64,000 nt of DNA from Alphaproteobacteria bacterium. Its GTDB lineage: Bacteria > Pseudomonadota > Alphaproteobacteria > Micropepsales > Micropepsaceae. The notes beneath the pieces were generated by a model that worked only from the letters and a program-made list of their open reading frames with translations, did no database searches and had not been told where the DNA came from. This document shows, piece after piece, positions 17,867 to 26,405 of the stretch (the first letter of the stretch is position 1; each line of letters starts with the position of its first letter). The DNA is taken from assembly GCA_028871345.1 (NCBI GenBank), contig JAGWNK010000012.1, forward strand, positions 27,704-91,703, read 5' to 3'. A program made the position numbers and the translations under genes.

Positions 17867-19192
17867 TCAGTGGGCTCCTGTTGGGGCTTTCTTTTCTTCC
17901 GGGATGGGGCGGAACGGCACGAGCCAGGCCACCAGGAACGACGGCAGCGTCGCCACCATCACCCAGATGAAGAAGTGCTGGTATCCCAGCCAGTCGCTCA
18001 GCATGCCGCTGATCGAGGAGGGGACCAGGAAGCCGAGGTTCATCAGCGATGTGGCGAAGGCATAGTGCGCTGTGCGGTAGGGACCGGGCGCGATCTGTTG
18101 CATCATGAAGAGCTGCAGTCCGACGAATCCGAAGCCGTAGCCGAGATATTCGAGGCTCACCATCGCGGTGATGGTCGGAAGGTTGGTCGGCTGGGCCAGC
18201 GCCAACGCCAGATAGACGACAAAGGGCACGTTGAAGGCCGCGCACAGGACGACCAGCGAACGGCGCAAGCCTCGTCCAGCCGTGAAATAGCCGGCCACGA
18301 TCGAGCCGAGGATGAAGGCTACCGGCGGGAATATCCCGTACATCAGCCCGATGTCTTCGGTGGAAAGCCCCAGACCGCCGTGGTCTCGCGCCGCGCGCAT
18401 GAACAGCGGCACGATCTTGATCGCCTGGCCTTCAGCGAAGCGGTAGAGCACCAGGAACAGGATGCCCCACAGGATGTATTTCTTCTGGAAGAACGTGACC
18501 AGCACATTGAAGAAGGTGCGGACATTGTCGCGGCCCGATACGCGCTTGGCGCGTTCTCCGGTCGGCAGGAAGCACAGATGCCAGAGGCAGAGGAGCGACA
18601 TCAAGCCGCCGAAACCCGCCATGGCAATGGTCCAGGCCGCGACGGGCCCGTAATCCTTTTCCAGCAAGCCCGCCACCCAGACGAAACCGCCTTGGCTGAG
18701 GATTTTGCCCACGTTGTAGAAAGCGCCCTGCCAGCCGACATACTGCGCCTGTTGTTTAGGGCTCAGGACGGTGACGTAGACGCCGTCGGCTGCGGTATCA
18801 TGCACCGCGGAGTTGACGGCGATCAGTCCGAAGAAGATCAGCGTCCAGGTGAACCACTGAGGCACGTGCAGGCTGAGCGCCAGAAGCCCGAAGCAGATGC
18901 CGCCGCCCAGTTCGGTCGCCAGCACGAAGGCCTTCTTGGTACGGAACATCTCGATCAGCGGTCCCCAGATCGGCTTCATCGCCCAAGGCACCGTTACCAG
19001 GCTGGTAAAGAACGCGATCTGCGCGTCCTTCAGGCCCAGGCTCTTGTACATGAGCACCGAGACGACATTAACCATCACGAAGGGCAGGCCTTCGGCGGTA
19101 TAGAGCGTCGGCACCCAGAATGCGGGATGGAAGCGACCGGTGGTGGATACCTTCAGCGGCGCGTTGAGGGCGGCCGGAACGTCACTGGACAT
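17867..19192 (-). CDS. PAT/AmpG-like MFS permease, probable chitobiose or chitooligosaccharide importer
   Basis: A 441-residue membrane protein with about 12 helices, related to the PAT family (AmpG-like) of the MFS superfamily, whose members carry GlcNAc-containing sugars. It starts at ATG 19192 with GAAGG five bases upstream; an ATG at 19225 would add 11 residues. It overlaps the GH18 gene by 11 bases and is followed by the mutase fusion. Position in the operon suggests it brings chitobiose to the cytoplasmic phosphorylase. The substrate is inferred. Confidence 0.87.
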   Translation of the reverse strand: MSSDVPAALNAPLKVSTTGRFHPAFWVPTLYTAEGLPFVMVNVVSVLMYKSLGLKDAQIAFFTSLVTVPWAMKPIWGPLIEMFRTKKAFVLATELGGGICFGLLALSLHVPQWFTWTLIFFGLIAVNSAVHDTAADGVYVTVLSPKQQAQYVGWQGAFYNVGKILSQGGFVWVAGLLEKDYGPVAAWTIAMAGFGGLMSLLCLWHLCFLPTGERAKRVSGRDNVRTFFNVLVTFFQKKYILWGILFLVLYRFAEGQAIKIVPLFMRAARDHGGLGLSTEDIGLMYGIFPPVAFILGSIVAGYFTAGRGLRRSLVVLCAAFNVPFVVYLALALAQPTNLPTITAMVSLEYLGYGFGFVGLQLFMMQQIAPGPYRTAHYAFATSLMNLGFLVPSSISGMLSDWLGYQHFFIWVMVATLPSFLVAWLVPFRPIPEEKKAPTGAH

Positions 19193-20339
19193 GAAGACCT
19201 TCGGGAGAGTCTCGCCGGGCCGCATCGGCAGGAGGCCTGCCGAGGAGCGCGCCGGCTCTGGTTTCGATTTCTCTTGGTGAAGCGGCCGCCGACGGCCCGC
19301 AGGCAGGCAGGTGCTGGTCCTTCAAGAGGTGCCAGAGCATCGCGCCGTCCCGCGGATTTCCGTTCGGTCGAGGCGCCAGTGGTCCCGATTCCAGCAGGCG
19401 CTCGACCGAATACGGCCGGTTGATGGTCTCGCCGAACTGGTCGGCGAGGACGATGGCGCCGCGACAGGCGGCGTCATCGTCGTTGATGACGAGGGTTGCA
19501 TCCCCCCAACCCTGGGGAGCCGTCTCGAATCCGATGTTCACGACGATCCGGGACGGCACCAGATCGCGATAAAGCTTCCAGGCTGCCACGGGATCGTAGC
19601 TCTCCGTGCCGCCGTCGTACGACATGATGTTGATGATGTTGATCTTGCTCAGGACGTCGCCGTCGCGGAACAGGAGGCGTTCCCGCCCGACCGGGGTCGG
19701 CCAGATCGAGGCCCGCCCGCCGCAGCCCTCAAGACCGGTGGCTGCCGTGCAGTCGGCGCCGGTGGACCAGCCCGCGAGGCTGAGGATCTTTCCCCGGCCG
19801 GCTTGGTCGGCGGCGCGGCGCATCGCCGATATGGCGTCCGCGTATTCTCCGATCTGGTCGACGGCACCGTCGCGGGCTTCGTAATCGACATCGAGGCCGT
19901 CGAGGTCCAGATCGGAAACGACCCGCGTCAAGGCGGCCGTCACAGGGCCGGACCGACCAGCTTTCCCTTCGGCCGCCAGCGCAGCCCAGTTCACGTATTT
20001 CTGCCCTCCTACGGCGAGAAGGACACGCATGTTCCGTCTGTGAAGTGCGTCAACGGCACGCCGAACGCCTGCGGGCGGCAGCTTAAAATCGAGGCCGGTG
20101 TCCGTCCACGACGCGCCATCCCAAGCGAAATCCGGCTTGGCGAAGGCGATGATGACGTGGCTGTAGACGGGCGAAACGCAGGCCAGCTTGCTCGCTGCAT
20201 CCACGCCGCAGTCGGCCGGATTGGCCGCATCCATCCAGCTCGGATAATAGCCCACGAACATGCGCTCCCCGGCTGCCGACGGCGAGGCCGCCGCCAGGGC
20301 CAGGATCGCGATTACGCCACCCGATCGGAGAGACCTCAC
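19182..20339 (-). CDS. Exported GH18 chitinase-like hydrolase
   Basis: A 385-residue GH18 enzyme. The catalytic motif DLDGLDVDYE is intact, with proton donor Glu154, and the domain opens with MFVGYYPSW, a typical first GH18 strand. Starting at GTG 20339, which overlaps the nagA stop as GTGA, the protein begins MRSLRSGGVIAILALAAAS, a clear signal peptide ending near AAG. ATG 20372 is an alternative that adds 11 residues. There is no chitin-binding module, so soluble oligomers in the periplasm are the likely substrate. Exo or endo action cannot be told. Confidence 0.87.
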   Translation of the reverse strand: MRSLRSGGVIAILALAAASPSAAGERMFVGYYPSWMDAANPADCGVDAASKLACVSPVYSHVIIAFAKPDFAWDGASWTDTGLDFKLPPAGVRRAVDALHRRNMRVLLAVGGQKYVNWAALAAEGKAGRSGPVTAALTRVVSDLDLDGLDVDYEARDGAVDQIGEYADAISAMRRAADQAGRGKILSLAGWSTGADCTAATGLEGCGGRASIWPTPVGRERLLFRDGDVLSKINIINIMSYDGGTESYDPVAAWKLYRDLVPSRIVVNIGFETAPQGWGDATLVINDDDAACRGAIVLADQFGETINRPYSVERLLESGPLAPRPNGNPRDGAMLWHLLKDQHLPACGPSAAASPREIETRAGALLGRPPADAARRDSPEGLHVQ

Positions 20340-21484
20340 GACACGGGAATCTGGGGCTCGCCACCAACCCATGTCTGCCGCACCTCGAGCGCGTCGCCCA
20401 ACAAGACGAAATCCGCGCGCGCACCGCGCGCGATTTCGCCGGTTTCCCTTCTCAAGCCGAGGAATGCCGCCGGGTTGGCGCTTGCCATCCGCGAAGCTCC
20501 GGCCAAGCCGATGTTCAGGAATGTCATGGCATTGCGCACGGCCGTCGCCATGCCGATGTCGGTGCCCGCCAGCGTCCCGTCGGGCGCGACGCAGACTCCG
20601 TCCTTGGCGGTGATGATTCGGCCCTGGAGCCGGAAGGTCTTCGCGGCGGAGCCAACCGGCGGCATCGCATCCGTCACCAGCATCAGTTTGTCGGGGCCCT
20701 TGGCCCGGTAGGCCATCCGCAGCACAGCGGGATGGACATGAAAGCCATCCATGATGATGCCGCACCAGCTGTCGCGATCGTCAAGGGCCGCTCCGACGAC
20801 ACCCGGCTCGCGGTTTTTCAGCGGTGTCATCGCGTTGAAGACATGCGTGAAGCCGCGCAGCCCGGCGGCGAGCGCCGCTTGCGTCTCTTCGAAGGTTGCG
20901 TCGGTATGGCCGGCACAGACGGCGACGCCCGCCTTGCTCAGTGCCTCGATGACGCCCGGTTTGACGATCTCAGGCGCCAGGGTGACGAGGGTCTTGCCGC
21001 GCTTCAGAGATGAGAGCAGTGCGATCGCCCGCTCGTCGATCTCGCGGAAATTAGCCGGATCATGGATGCCGCTGCGCGACGGGCTGAGGAAAGGCCCTTC
21101 AATGTGGATACCAAGGATGCCGGGAATGCCGCCTGCGATGGCCTGGTCGACGGCCGCGATGGCTTGAGCGATGGTGTCGAGATCGGCACTCACGGTTGTG
21201 GGCAGGAAGCCCGTCGTTCCCGAAAGCGCATGGGCGCGGGCGATTGACTGCAGTCCTTCAAGCGTGGGCCGGTCGTTGAACAGCACGCCGCCGCCGCCGT
21301 TGACCTGGATGTCGATGAATCCCGGCACCAGCGTGCCGCCTTCCAGGTCCACGGCTCGCGCGTTCGTGGGAACGTCGGTCCGCGGCAGGATGCTTTCGAT
21401 CCGCCCCGCCCTGGCGACTACCGCCATGCCGGTGGCAATCGTGCCGCCAACCAGGATCCTGCCGTTCACGAATGCCGTGCTCAT
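20336..21484 (-). CDS. nagA: N-acetylglucosamine-6-phosphate deacetylase
   Basis: A 382-residue amidohydrolase turning GlcNAc-6-P into GlcN-6-P and acetate. GFIDIQVNGGGG, HIEGPF, CAGHTDATFEE, GFTHVFNAMTP and the metal-site LVTDAM are the NagA signatures. The start ATG 21484 overlaps the NagB-II stop as ATGA. Together with NagB-II it is the central pathway of the locus, fed by both the PTS and the phosphorylase route. Confidence 0.96.
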   Translation of the reverse strand: MSTAFVNGRILVGGTIATGMAVVARAGRIESILPRTDVPTNARAVDLEGGTLVPGFIDIQVNGGGGVLFNDRPTLEGLQSIARAHALSGTTGFLPTTVSADLDTIAQAIAAVDQAIAGGIPGILGIHIEGPFLSPSRSGIHDPANFREIDERAIALLSSLKRGKTLVTLAPEIVKPGVIEALSKAGVAVCAGHTDATFEETQAALAAGLRGFTHVFNAMTPLKNREPGVVGAALDDRDSWCGIIMDGFHVHPAVLRMAYRAKGPDKLMLVTDAMPPVGSAAKTFRLQGRIITAKDGVCVAPDGTLAGTDIGMATAVRNAMTFLNIGLAGASRMASANPAAFLGLRRETGEIARGARADFVLLGDALEVRQTWVGGEPQIPVS

Positions 21485-22533
21485 CAAATCGTCTCTGTAA
21501 TCTTGTTCAAATGCGGCGGCTGATCGGGGTTGAGGCCGCGGGCGCGCGACAGCGATTCGGCCATGCGGTAGAAGCTTTGCAGGAAGAGGACAGGTTGCAG
21601 CGCCGGATGCGCCGGCGCCGATGGCAGATTGAGCGCGTGCGCATCCTCGTAGCCGGCGAGCAGCACCTCCGCTCGGTTCCTGTGAAGCACCTCGACGAGT
21701 TCGCAGATGCCCTGCCGCGTCTCGTCTTCCTGCGACATCACCAGCACCGGGAAACCGTTCTGCGCCAGGGCCATCGGGCCGTGGCGCACTTCGGCGGCAC
21801 TGAAGGCTTCGGCATGCAGCGCACAGGTCTCCTTCAACTTGAGGGCGGCTTCCTGCGCCGCACCGAAGCCGATGCCGCGGGCGATGACATAGAGATCACG
21901 CGCCGCGCAAAGCTTGGCGACCGCAGCGTTCCAGTCGAGGCGCCAGGAGTTCGCCAGCAGTACCGGCAAACCGTCCAGCGCATTGATCAAGGCCGTGTCG
22001 ATGCACCAGGCCGAAACCAGCTGGGCCACGGCCGTACAGGTGGCGATGTAGGATTTCGTGGCGGCGACGCTGCGTTCGGCTCCGGCATGCAGCGGCAAGA
22101 CTTCGTCGACCTTTTCTGCCAGCGGCGAGTCCACCGTGTTGACCAGGCCCACCGTGAAGGCGCCGGCGCGCTTGGCCGCTTCCACCGAGGCCAGGATGTC
22201 CGGGCTGCGTCCGGATTGCGAAATCGCGAGGTACACGACGTCGTTCAGATGAGCCGGCGCGCTGTAGACGGAGCTGACGGACGGCGCCGCCGATGAGGTG
22301 AGCACGCCGAGCTTGGTTTCGATCAGATATTTCGCGTAAGTGGCGGCATTGTCGGAGCTGCCGCGAGCGGCGGTCACCACGGCGCGAGGGCTTAACGCTT
22401 GTAGCCGGCGCACGATTTTTGCCACGATATGCTGGTTGATGCGCAGCTGCTTCTCGACGACGAGCGGCGCCTCGCTGGCCTCTTCGAACATCTTCGTCGG
22501 TTGAACCACGTCATCCATCTGTCGCACGCTCAT
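21484..22533 (-). CDS. nagB-II: SIS-domain glucosamine-6-phosphate deaminase (NagB-II type)
   Basis: A 349-residue protein with two SIS domains and no glutaminase domain. The segments AARGSSDNAATYAKY, ISQSGRSPDILA and HAEAFSAAEVRHGP, and the ending GLNPDQPPHLNKITETI, match NagB-II enzymes of Shewanella and alphaproteobacteria, as recalled. It should convert GlcN-6-P to fructose-6-P and ammonia, replacing classical NagB, which is absent here. The ATG overlaps the GntR stop as ATGA. Confidence 0.92.
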   Translation of the reverse strand: MSVRQMDDVVQPTKMFEEASEAPLVVEKQLRINQHIVAKIVRRLQALSPRAVVTAARGSSDNAATYAKYLIETKLGVLTSSAAPSVSSVYSAPAHLNDVVYLAISQSGRSPDILASVEAAKRAGAFTVGLVNTVDSPLAEKVDEVLPLHAGAERSVAATKSYIATCTAVAQLVSAWCIDTALINALDGLPVLLANSWRLDWNAAVAKLCAARDLYVIARGIGFGAAQEAALKLKETCALHAEAFSAAEVRHGPMALAQNGFPVLVMSQEDETRQGICELVEVLHRNRAEVLLAGYEDAHALNLPSAPAHPALQPVLFLQSFYRMAESLSRARGLNPDQPPHLNKITETI

Positions 22534-23273
22534 TCCGATGCGTTCAGCTCGGCGACGAAGTCATAGGTGTCGCCGCAGTAATAAGACTGGGAGAATTCGA
22601 CGACGCGCCCGTCATTCATGAAGCCGCGCCGTTCCACGAGCAGGCCCGCATCGCCCTCCTTGCCGTGCAGGAGCTCTGTCTGTTGCGCGGTCAACAGTAC
22701 GGCCCGCAAGCGCTGCAGCGCGCGCTGTGGGCGGTAGCCCGATTTTTCCAGCGCCTTGTACAGCGATGTTTCGACGGCTTCGATCGACGGCAGGCAGAAG
22801 GTCGGGATGGTGCAGAATTCCAGTGACATCGGCACTTCATCGGCATAGCGCAGGCGATTGAAGCGGTAGACCGGCGTGCCGGGGCTGAGCCCCATCGTCA
22901 TGGCCTCTTCGGGTGTCACCGTGCCTTGCGACTTCTTGAGCCAGATCGAGCTCGCCGTGCGGCCGCGCGCGCTCATGTCCTCGGTGAAGCTCGACAGCTT
23001 GGAGAAGCTCTTCTCGACCCGGCTTGCGACGAAGGTGCCCGAACCCTGGCGCCGCGTGAGCAGCCCTTCGTGGACAAGGCCGTCCAAGGCCTTGCGGATG
23101 GTGATTCGGGAGACCGAGAACTGCTCTGCGAGCTCGCGTTCGGGGGGCAGGGCGTCCTCTGGCGCCAGCAACTTCATTTCAATTGCCCGCCGCAGTCCCC
23201 GTTGCAGCTGCTGGTAGAGCGGCAGGCTCTGGTCGCCGTCGAGCCCGCCAATCAGGGAAGAAAGCGAGGGCAA
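22530..23273 (-). CDS. nagQ: GntR/HutC-family regulator of the chitin/GlcNAc operon
   Basis: A 247-residue regulator with an N-terminal winged helix (LPPERELAEQFSVSRITIRKAL) and a C-terminal UTRA effector domain. The open frame runs on upstream to 23657. TTG 23273 is chosen because GGAGG stands five bases before it, the length becomes normal for the HutC group, and the extra N-terminus is unlike the family. This start also leaves the AATACCA repeats at 23323-23340 outside the gene, in its promoter. It is the first gene of the seven-gene operon and is probably autoregulated. The likely effector is GlcNAc-6-P or GlcN-6-P, by analogy. The symbol follows the nag regulator name in related bacteria and is tentative. 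Confidence 0.85.
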   Translation of the reverse strand: MPSLSSLIGGLDGDQSLPLYQQLQRGLRRAIEMKLLAPEDALPPERELAEQFSVSRITIRKALDGLVHEGLLTRRQGSGTFVASRVEKSFSKLSSFTEDMSARGRTASSIWLKKSQGTVTPEEAMTMGLSPGTPVYRFNRLRYADEVPMSLEFCTIPTFCLPSIEAVETSLYKALEKSGYRPQRALQRLRAVLLTAQQTELLHGKEGDAGLLVERRGFMNDGRVVEFSQSYYCGDTYDFVAELNASE

Positions 23274-23322
23274 TTCTGCCTCCGAATGGTCTTGATGAAC
23301 GGCATGATGCGACGCCACAATT

Positions 23323-23362
23323 AATACCAATTGAATACCATGAACGCCCCGTGGTTCGTCAA
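23323..23362 (-). promoter_or_regulatory. Promoter and candidate GntR operators of the chitin operon
   Basis: On the minus strand TTGACG (23362-23357) and GGTATT (23339-23334) are 17 bases apart. AATACCA occurs on the plus strand at 23323-23329 and 23334-23340, exactly 11 bases or one helical turn apart, and the second copy covers the -10. This is good geometry for repression by the GntR protein encoded just downstream. Confidence 0.65.
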
Positions 23363-23413
23363 CCCAATAATTATGCAACAGGTGTTCAGAAAGGTGAGGC
23401 ATCGCAGAGAAAA

Positions 23414-23459
23414 TTGTTGGACTTGACACGAGAGCCCAATCTATAAATGGTATTGCATT
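23414..23459 (+). promoter_or_regulatory. Promoter and candidate GntR operator of the TonB receptor
   Basis: A TATAAA box (23442-23447) is preceded by TTGGAC (19-base spacer) and by TTGACA (23423-23428, 13-base spacer), so the exact -35 is uncertain. Directly after the -10, AATGGTATTGCATT (23446-23459) holds the AATACCA repeat in inverse orientation within an imperfect palindrome. This puts receptor and operon under the same regulator. Confidence 0.6.
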
Positions 23460-23572
23460 GGGCTTTAATTGGGCGATCCCAGGGAGGGGTCCAGGAAAAA
23501 ATGCCAGGCAGGGCGGCGGCGGGCAGTTCGGCGACACCTGCGGGGTCAAAACTTGAAGGAGAGGGTCAAGCC

Positions 23573-26272
23573 ATGAAGTTGCAGACAGTACTCGTGGGTT
23601 CGGCGAGCGCACTCGCGCTCTTGGCGGTCGGGATTCCGGCTGTCGCGCAGGACACACAAACGATGGAAACCGTCACCGTGACGGGCTACCGCGCATCGTT
23701 GGACCGTGCGTTGGACATCAAGCGTGATTCGGTCACGCTGGTGGATGCAGTATCCGCCGAAGATATCGGCAAGTTCCCCGACAAGAACGTCGCGGACGCG
23801 CTCCAGCGCGTTCCGGGCATCAACACGGTGTCGGCCGGCGGCGGCGAAGGCGGCTTCGACGAGAACGACCGCGTCTCCATCCGCGGCACGAACCCGAGCT
23901 TGACCGACGTCCAGGTCGACGGGCACAAGATTTCCACCGGCGACTGGTTCATTCTCGATCAGTTCGGCACGGTCGGCCGCAGCGTCAGCTTCACGCTGCT
24001 GCCGTCGGAAATCGTCAGCAACCTGAAGGTCTACAAGAGCCAGCAGGCCGACCTCGTCGAAGGCGGCGTGGCGGGCATGGTGGACATCATCACGCGCAAG
24101 CCGCTGGATCTGAAGGACCCGCTGACGATCGAGGCGAGCGCTGAGGCCGCCTACACGACGTTGCGCGGCAAGACGACGCCGCAGTTCAACGCCCTGTTCG
24201 GCTGGCGCGACCCGTCGGACAAGTTCGGCGTGATCGTGCAGGCGTTCTATGAGCAGCGCGACATCCGCCGCGACGGCCAGGAGTTCCTGGGTTACTCGCA
24301 GGTGGGCGCAGGCAGCAATGCCGGCATCGCGCATCCGGATCTCGTCGGGGCTTACTACCCTAACCTGATCGGTTCAGCTCTGTTCATGCAGCAGCGCACG
24401 CGCGAAGGCGGCGACGTTGCAGTCCAGTTTGCGCCGAGCGACAGCTTTGAGTTCGATGTGGAAGGCTTTTATTCGAAGCTCAAGGCCTCGAACATCAACA
24501 ACAACTTCATGTTCTGGGGTTCAAACGAGTTTGGCGGAAACGTTCCATCTGCCTACACGATCAAGAACAACACGATCGTGGCGGCGACGTTCCCATCGGC
24601 AGGCGGTACACCGATCGTGGCCGACTCGATAGCGCGTCCCGGGTCTGACTCGAGCAGCTACTATGTGAACGCGCATGGCCGCTGGGATGCGAACGAGAAT
24701 CTTTCGGTCCAGGTGCAGGGCGGATTCACGCGCGGCACCGGCAACACCGATCCGCAATTGGCCTGGGAAGGCGAGGTCCAGGGTGCCACGGGCGGAACGG
24801 CTGGCTACAGCATCACCAGCACCGGCGTTGCGACGGTCAGTGTTCCTGGCGTCGATCTTTCCAACCCGCACAACCTGATCAATGACTGGGCGTGGACGGT
24901 CGTGGATACGTCGGTGGACCGTGAGTATTACGGTCAGATCGACGCCACGCAGAAAGTGCACCTCGGCCCGATCGATTCCATCAAGGTTGGTGCTCGCTTT
25001 GCCGATCACCGCCACACTGTTACGGTTTGGGACGGTGGCGTCTCCTATGGCGACAATGCGACGGACATCTCCAATTCGAACTATCCGTCCGATTTTGCGA
25101 GCAGCTTCCGGGTGCCGGGCTTCCTGTACAACGTGCCGCTGGGCAACACGGCCATGATGGAAGCGTTCATGTTCAATCCGGCGAACACCAGCTGGCGGCC
25201 TTATCCGCAGACGCCAGGTGCCATCTCCGATCCGGCACATCACCGGTACTATTGGCCCGGCAGCATGGATTTGGTGGAGCGTGATTCTGCCGCCTATGTG
25301 ATGGCGAATTTCGGCGGCGAGGGCTGGAAGGGTAATTTCGGCGTACGCGTTGTCGAGACGGCCGAGACAATCAATCAGAACGCCAACGCCACCACCGACT
25401 GGGGCACGGGAACCTGCCCGAGCGGTGGTACGTACGAAGACTTCGGTTGTTTCGTGGTCAACAAGATCTCCCACCACTACTGGGACGTCCTGCCGAGCGC
25501 GAACATCAGTATCGACGTGAACGACAACAGCGTCCTGCGCTTCGCGGCCGCCGAGACAATGGCGCGCCCGGACTACAGCGCTTTGGGCGGTGCGGTGTCA
25601 CTGACCGATCTGATCCTGACGGGATCAGGCGGCAACCCGAATCTGAGGCCCATCAGGTCGGCAAATTACAATGTCAGCTATGAGTGGTACTACGCGCCAC
25701 AGTCTCTCCTCGCCGTCAGCGCGTTCTACATGGATCTGTCGTCCTATGTGGGCTTCGGCACACATCAGGCGGTCTATCTGAATATGCTTCTGACGGGCAC
25801 GGGCTCTCCAGTCTATTCGACCTACAACATCACCTCGCCAATCAATACCAGCGGGCATTCTGAAGGCTTCGAAGCGCAGTGGGAGCAGCCGATCTATGGC
25901 GGCTTCGGCGTCCAGACCAACTTCACCTATGCCGATGGTGTGGACAACAACGGTGGACCGTTGGTCGGCGATGCAAAGATCACGACCAACCTGACGGCCT
26001 ATTACGAGAACGATTGGCTCAGCGCGCGGGTGTCCTACGGCTACCGCTCGAAGATGTTGATCGGACTTGATCGCAGTTCGCCGGAATACCAGAGCCCGGC
26101 GGACAGGATCGACGCCTCGATTCAGTACACCGTGAACGACAACATCTCTCTTACCTTCGATGCACTCAACATCACCAACCGCCTGTTGCGGTATACGCAA
26201 GGCACGTCTGAGCCCCGTGCCATCTACGACAACGGCAGACAGCTCTATGCCGGCATTAGGGTCAAGTACTGA
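23573..26272 (+). CDS. TonB-dependent outer-membrane receptor, probable chitooligosaccharide/GlcNAc importer
   Basis: An 899-residue receptor starting at ATG 23573 after AAGGAGAGG. A signal peptide (1-~24) is followed by METVTVTGYRASL, then the plug domain (IGKFPDKNVADALQRVPGI) and a 22-stranded barrel ending in YAGIRVKY with a terminal aromatic. This is the Caulobacter/Xanthomonas type (TonB-Xanth-Caul). It is divergent from the GntR-led operon and shares its regulatory region, so import of chitin-derived sugars is the likely role. The exact ligand is not visible in the sequence. Confidence 0.92.
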   Translation: MKLQTVLVGSASALALLAVGIPAVAQDTQTMETVTVTGYRASLDRALDIKRDSVTLVDAVSAEDIGKFPDKNVADALQRVPGINTVSAGGGEGGFDENDRVSIRGTNPSLTDVQVDGHKISTGDWFILDQFGTVGRSVSFTLLPSEIVSNLKVYKSQQADLVEGGVAGMVDIITRKPLDLKDPLTIEASAEAAYTTLRGKTTPQFNALFGWRDPSDKFGVIVQAFYEQRDIRRDGQEFLGYSQVGAGSNAGIAHPDLVGAYYPNLIGSALFMQQRTREGGDVAVQFAPSDSFEFDVEGFYSKLKASNINNNFMFWGSNEFGGNVPSAYTIKNNTIVAATFPSAGGTPIVADSIARPGSDSSSYYVNAHGRWDANENLSVQVQGGFTRGTGNTDPQLAWEGEVQGATGGTAGYSITSTGVATVSVPGVDLSNPHNLINDWAWTVVDTSVDREYYGQIDATQKVHLGPIDSIKVGARFADHRHTVTVWDGGVSYGDNATDISNSNYPSDFASSFRVPGFLYNVPLGNTAMMEAFMFNPANTSWRPYPQTPGAISDPAHHRYYWPGSMDLVERDSAAYVMANFGGEGWKGNFGVRVVETAETINQNANATTDWGTGTCPSGGTYEDFGCFVVNKISHHYWDVLPSANISIDVNDNSVLRFAAAETMARPDYSALGGAVSLTDLILTGSGGNPNLRPIRSANYNVSYEWYYAPQSLLAVSAFYMDLSSYVGFGTHQAVYLNMLLTGTGSPVYSTYNITSPINTSGHSEGFEAQWEQPIYGGFGVQTNFTYADGVDNNGGPLVGDAKITTNLTAYYENDWLSARVSYGYRSKMLIGLDRSSPEYQSPADRIDASIQYTVNDNISLTFDALNITNRLLRYTQGTSEPRAIYDNGRQLYAGIRVKY

Positions 26273-26281
26273 TACGCTCCA

Positions 26282-26386
26282 GGACCCGGGCGCTCCCGAC
26301 GCCCGGGTCCCCTTCTCTCTGATGTGAAGTCTCTCTACGAACTGAATCTGGGAGCGGGGCGGCGACAGCTGCTCCGCTCATTTTTT
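26282..26386 (+). terminator. Two consecutive terminator hairpins after the TonB receptor
   Basis: The first is an 11-bp perfect stem, GGACCCGGGCG (26282-26292) with CGCCCGGGTCC (26300-26310), followed by a CT-rich tract. The second pairs GAGCGG (26352-26357) with CCGCTC (26374-26379), followed by ATTTTTT (26380-26386). They separate the receptor from the convergent sulfotransferase gene. Confidence 0.8.
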
Positions 26387-26405
26387 CTTGTGACGCAGGA
26401 TGGGA

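Noticed and set aside
23274..23657. A 128-residue N-terminal extension of the GntR regulator
   Set aside because: It crosses the promoter and operator region and the start of the TonB unit, and is Pro-rich and unlike the family. TTG 23273 has an ideal ribosome site.
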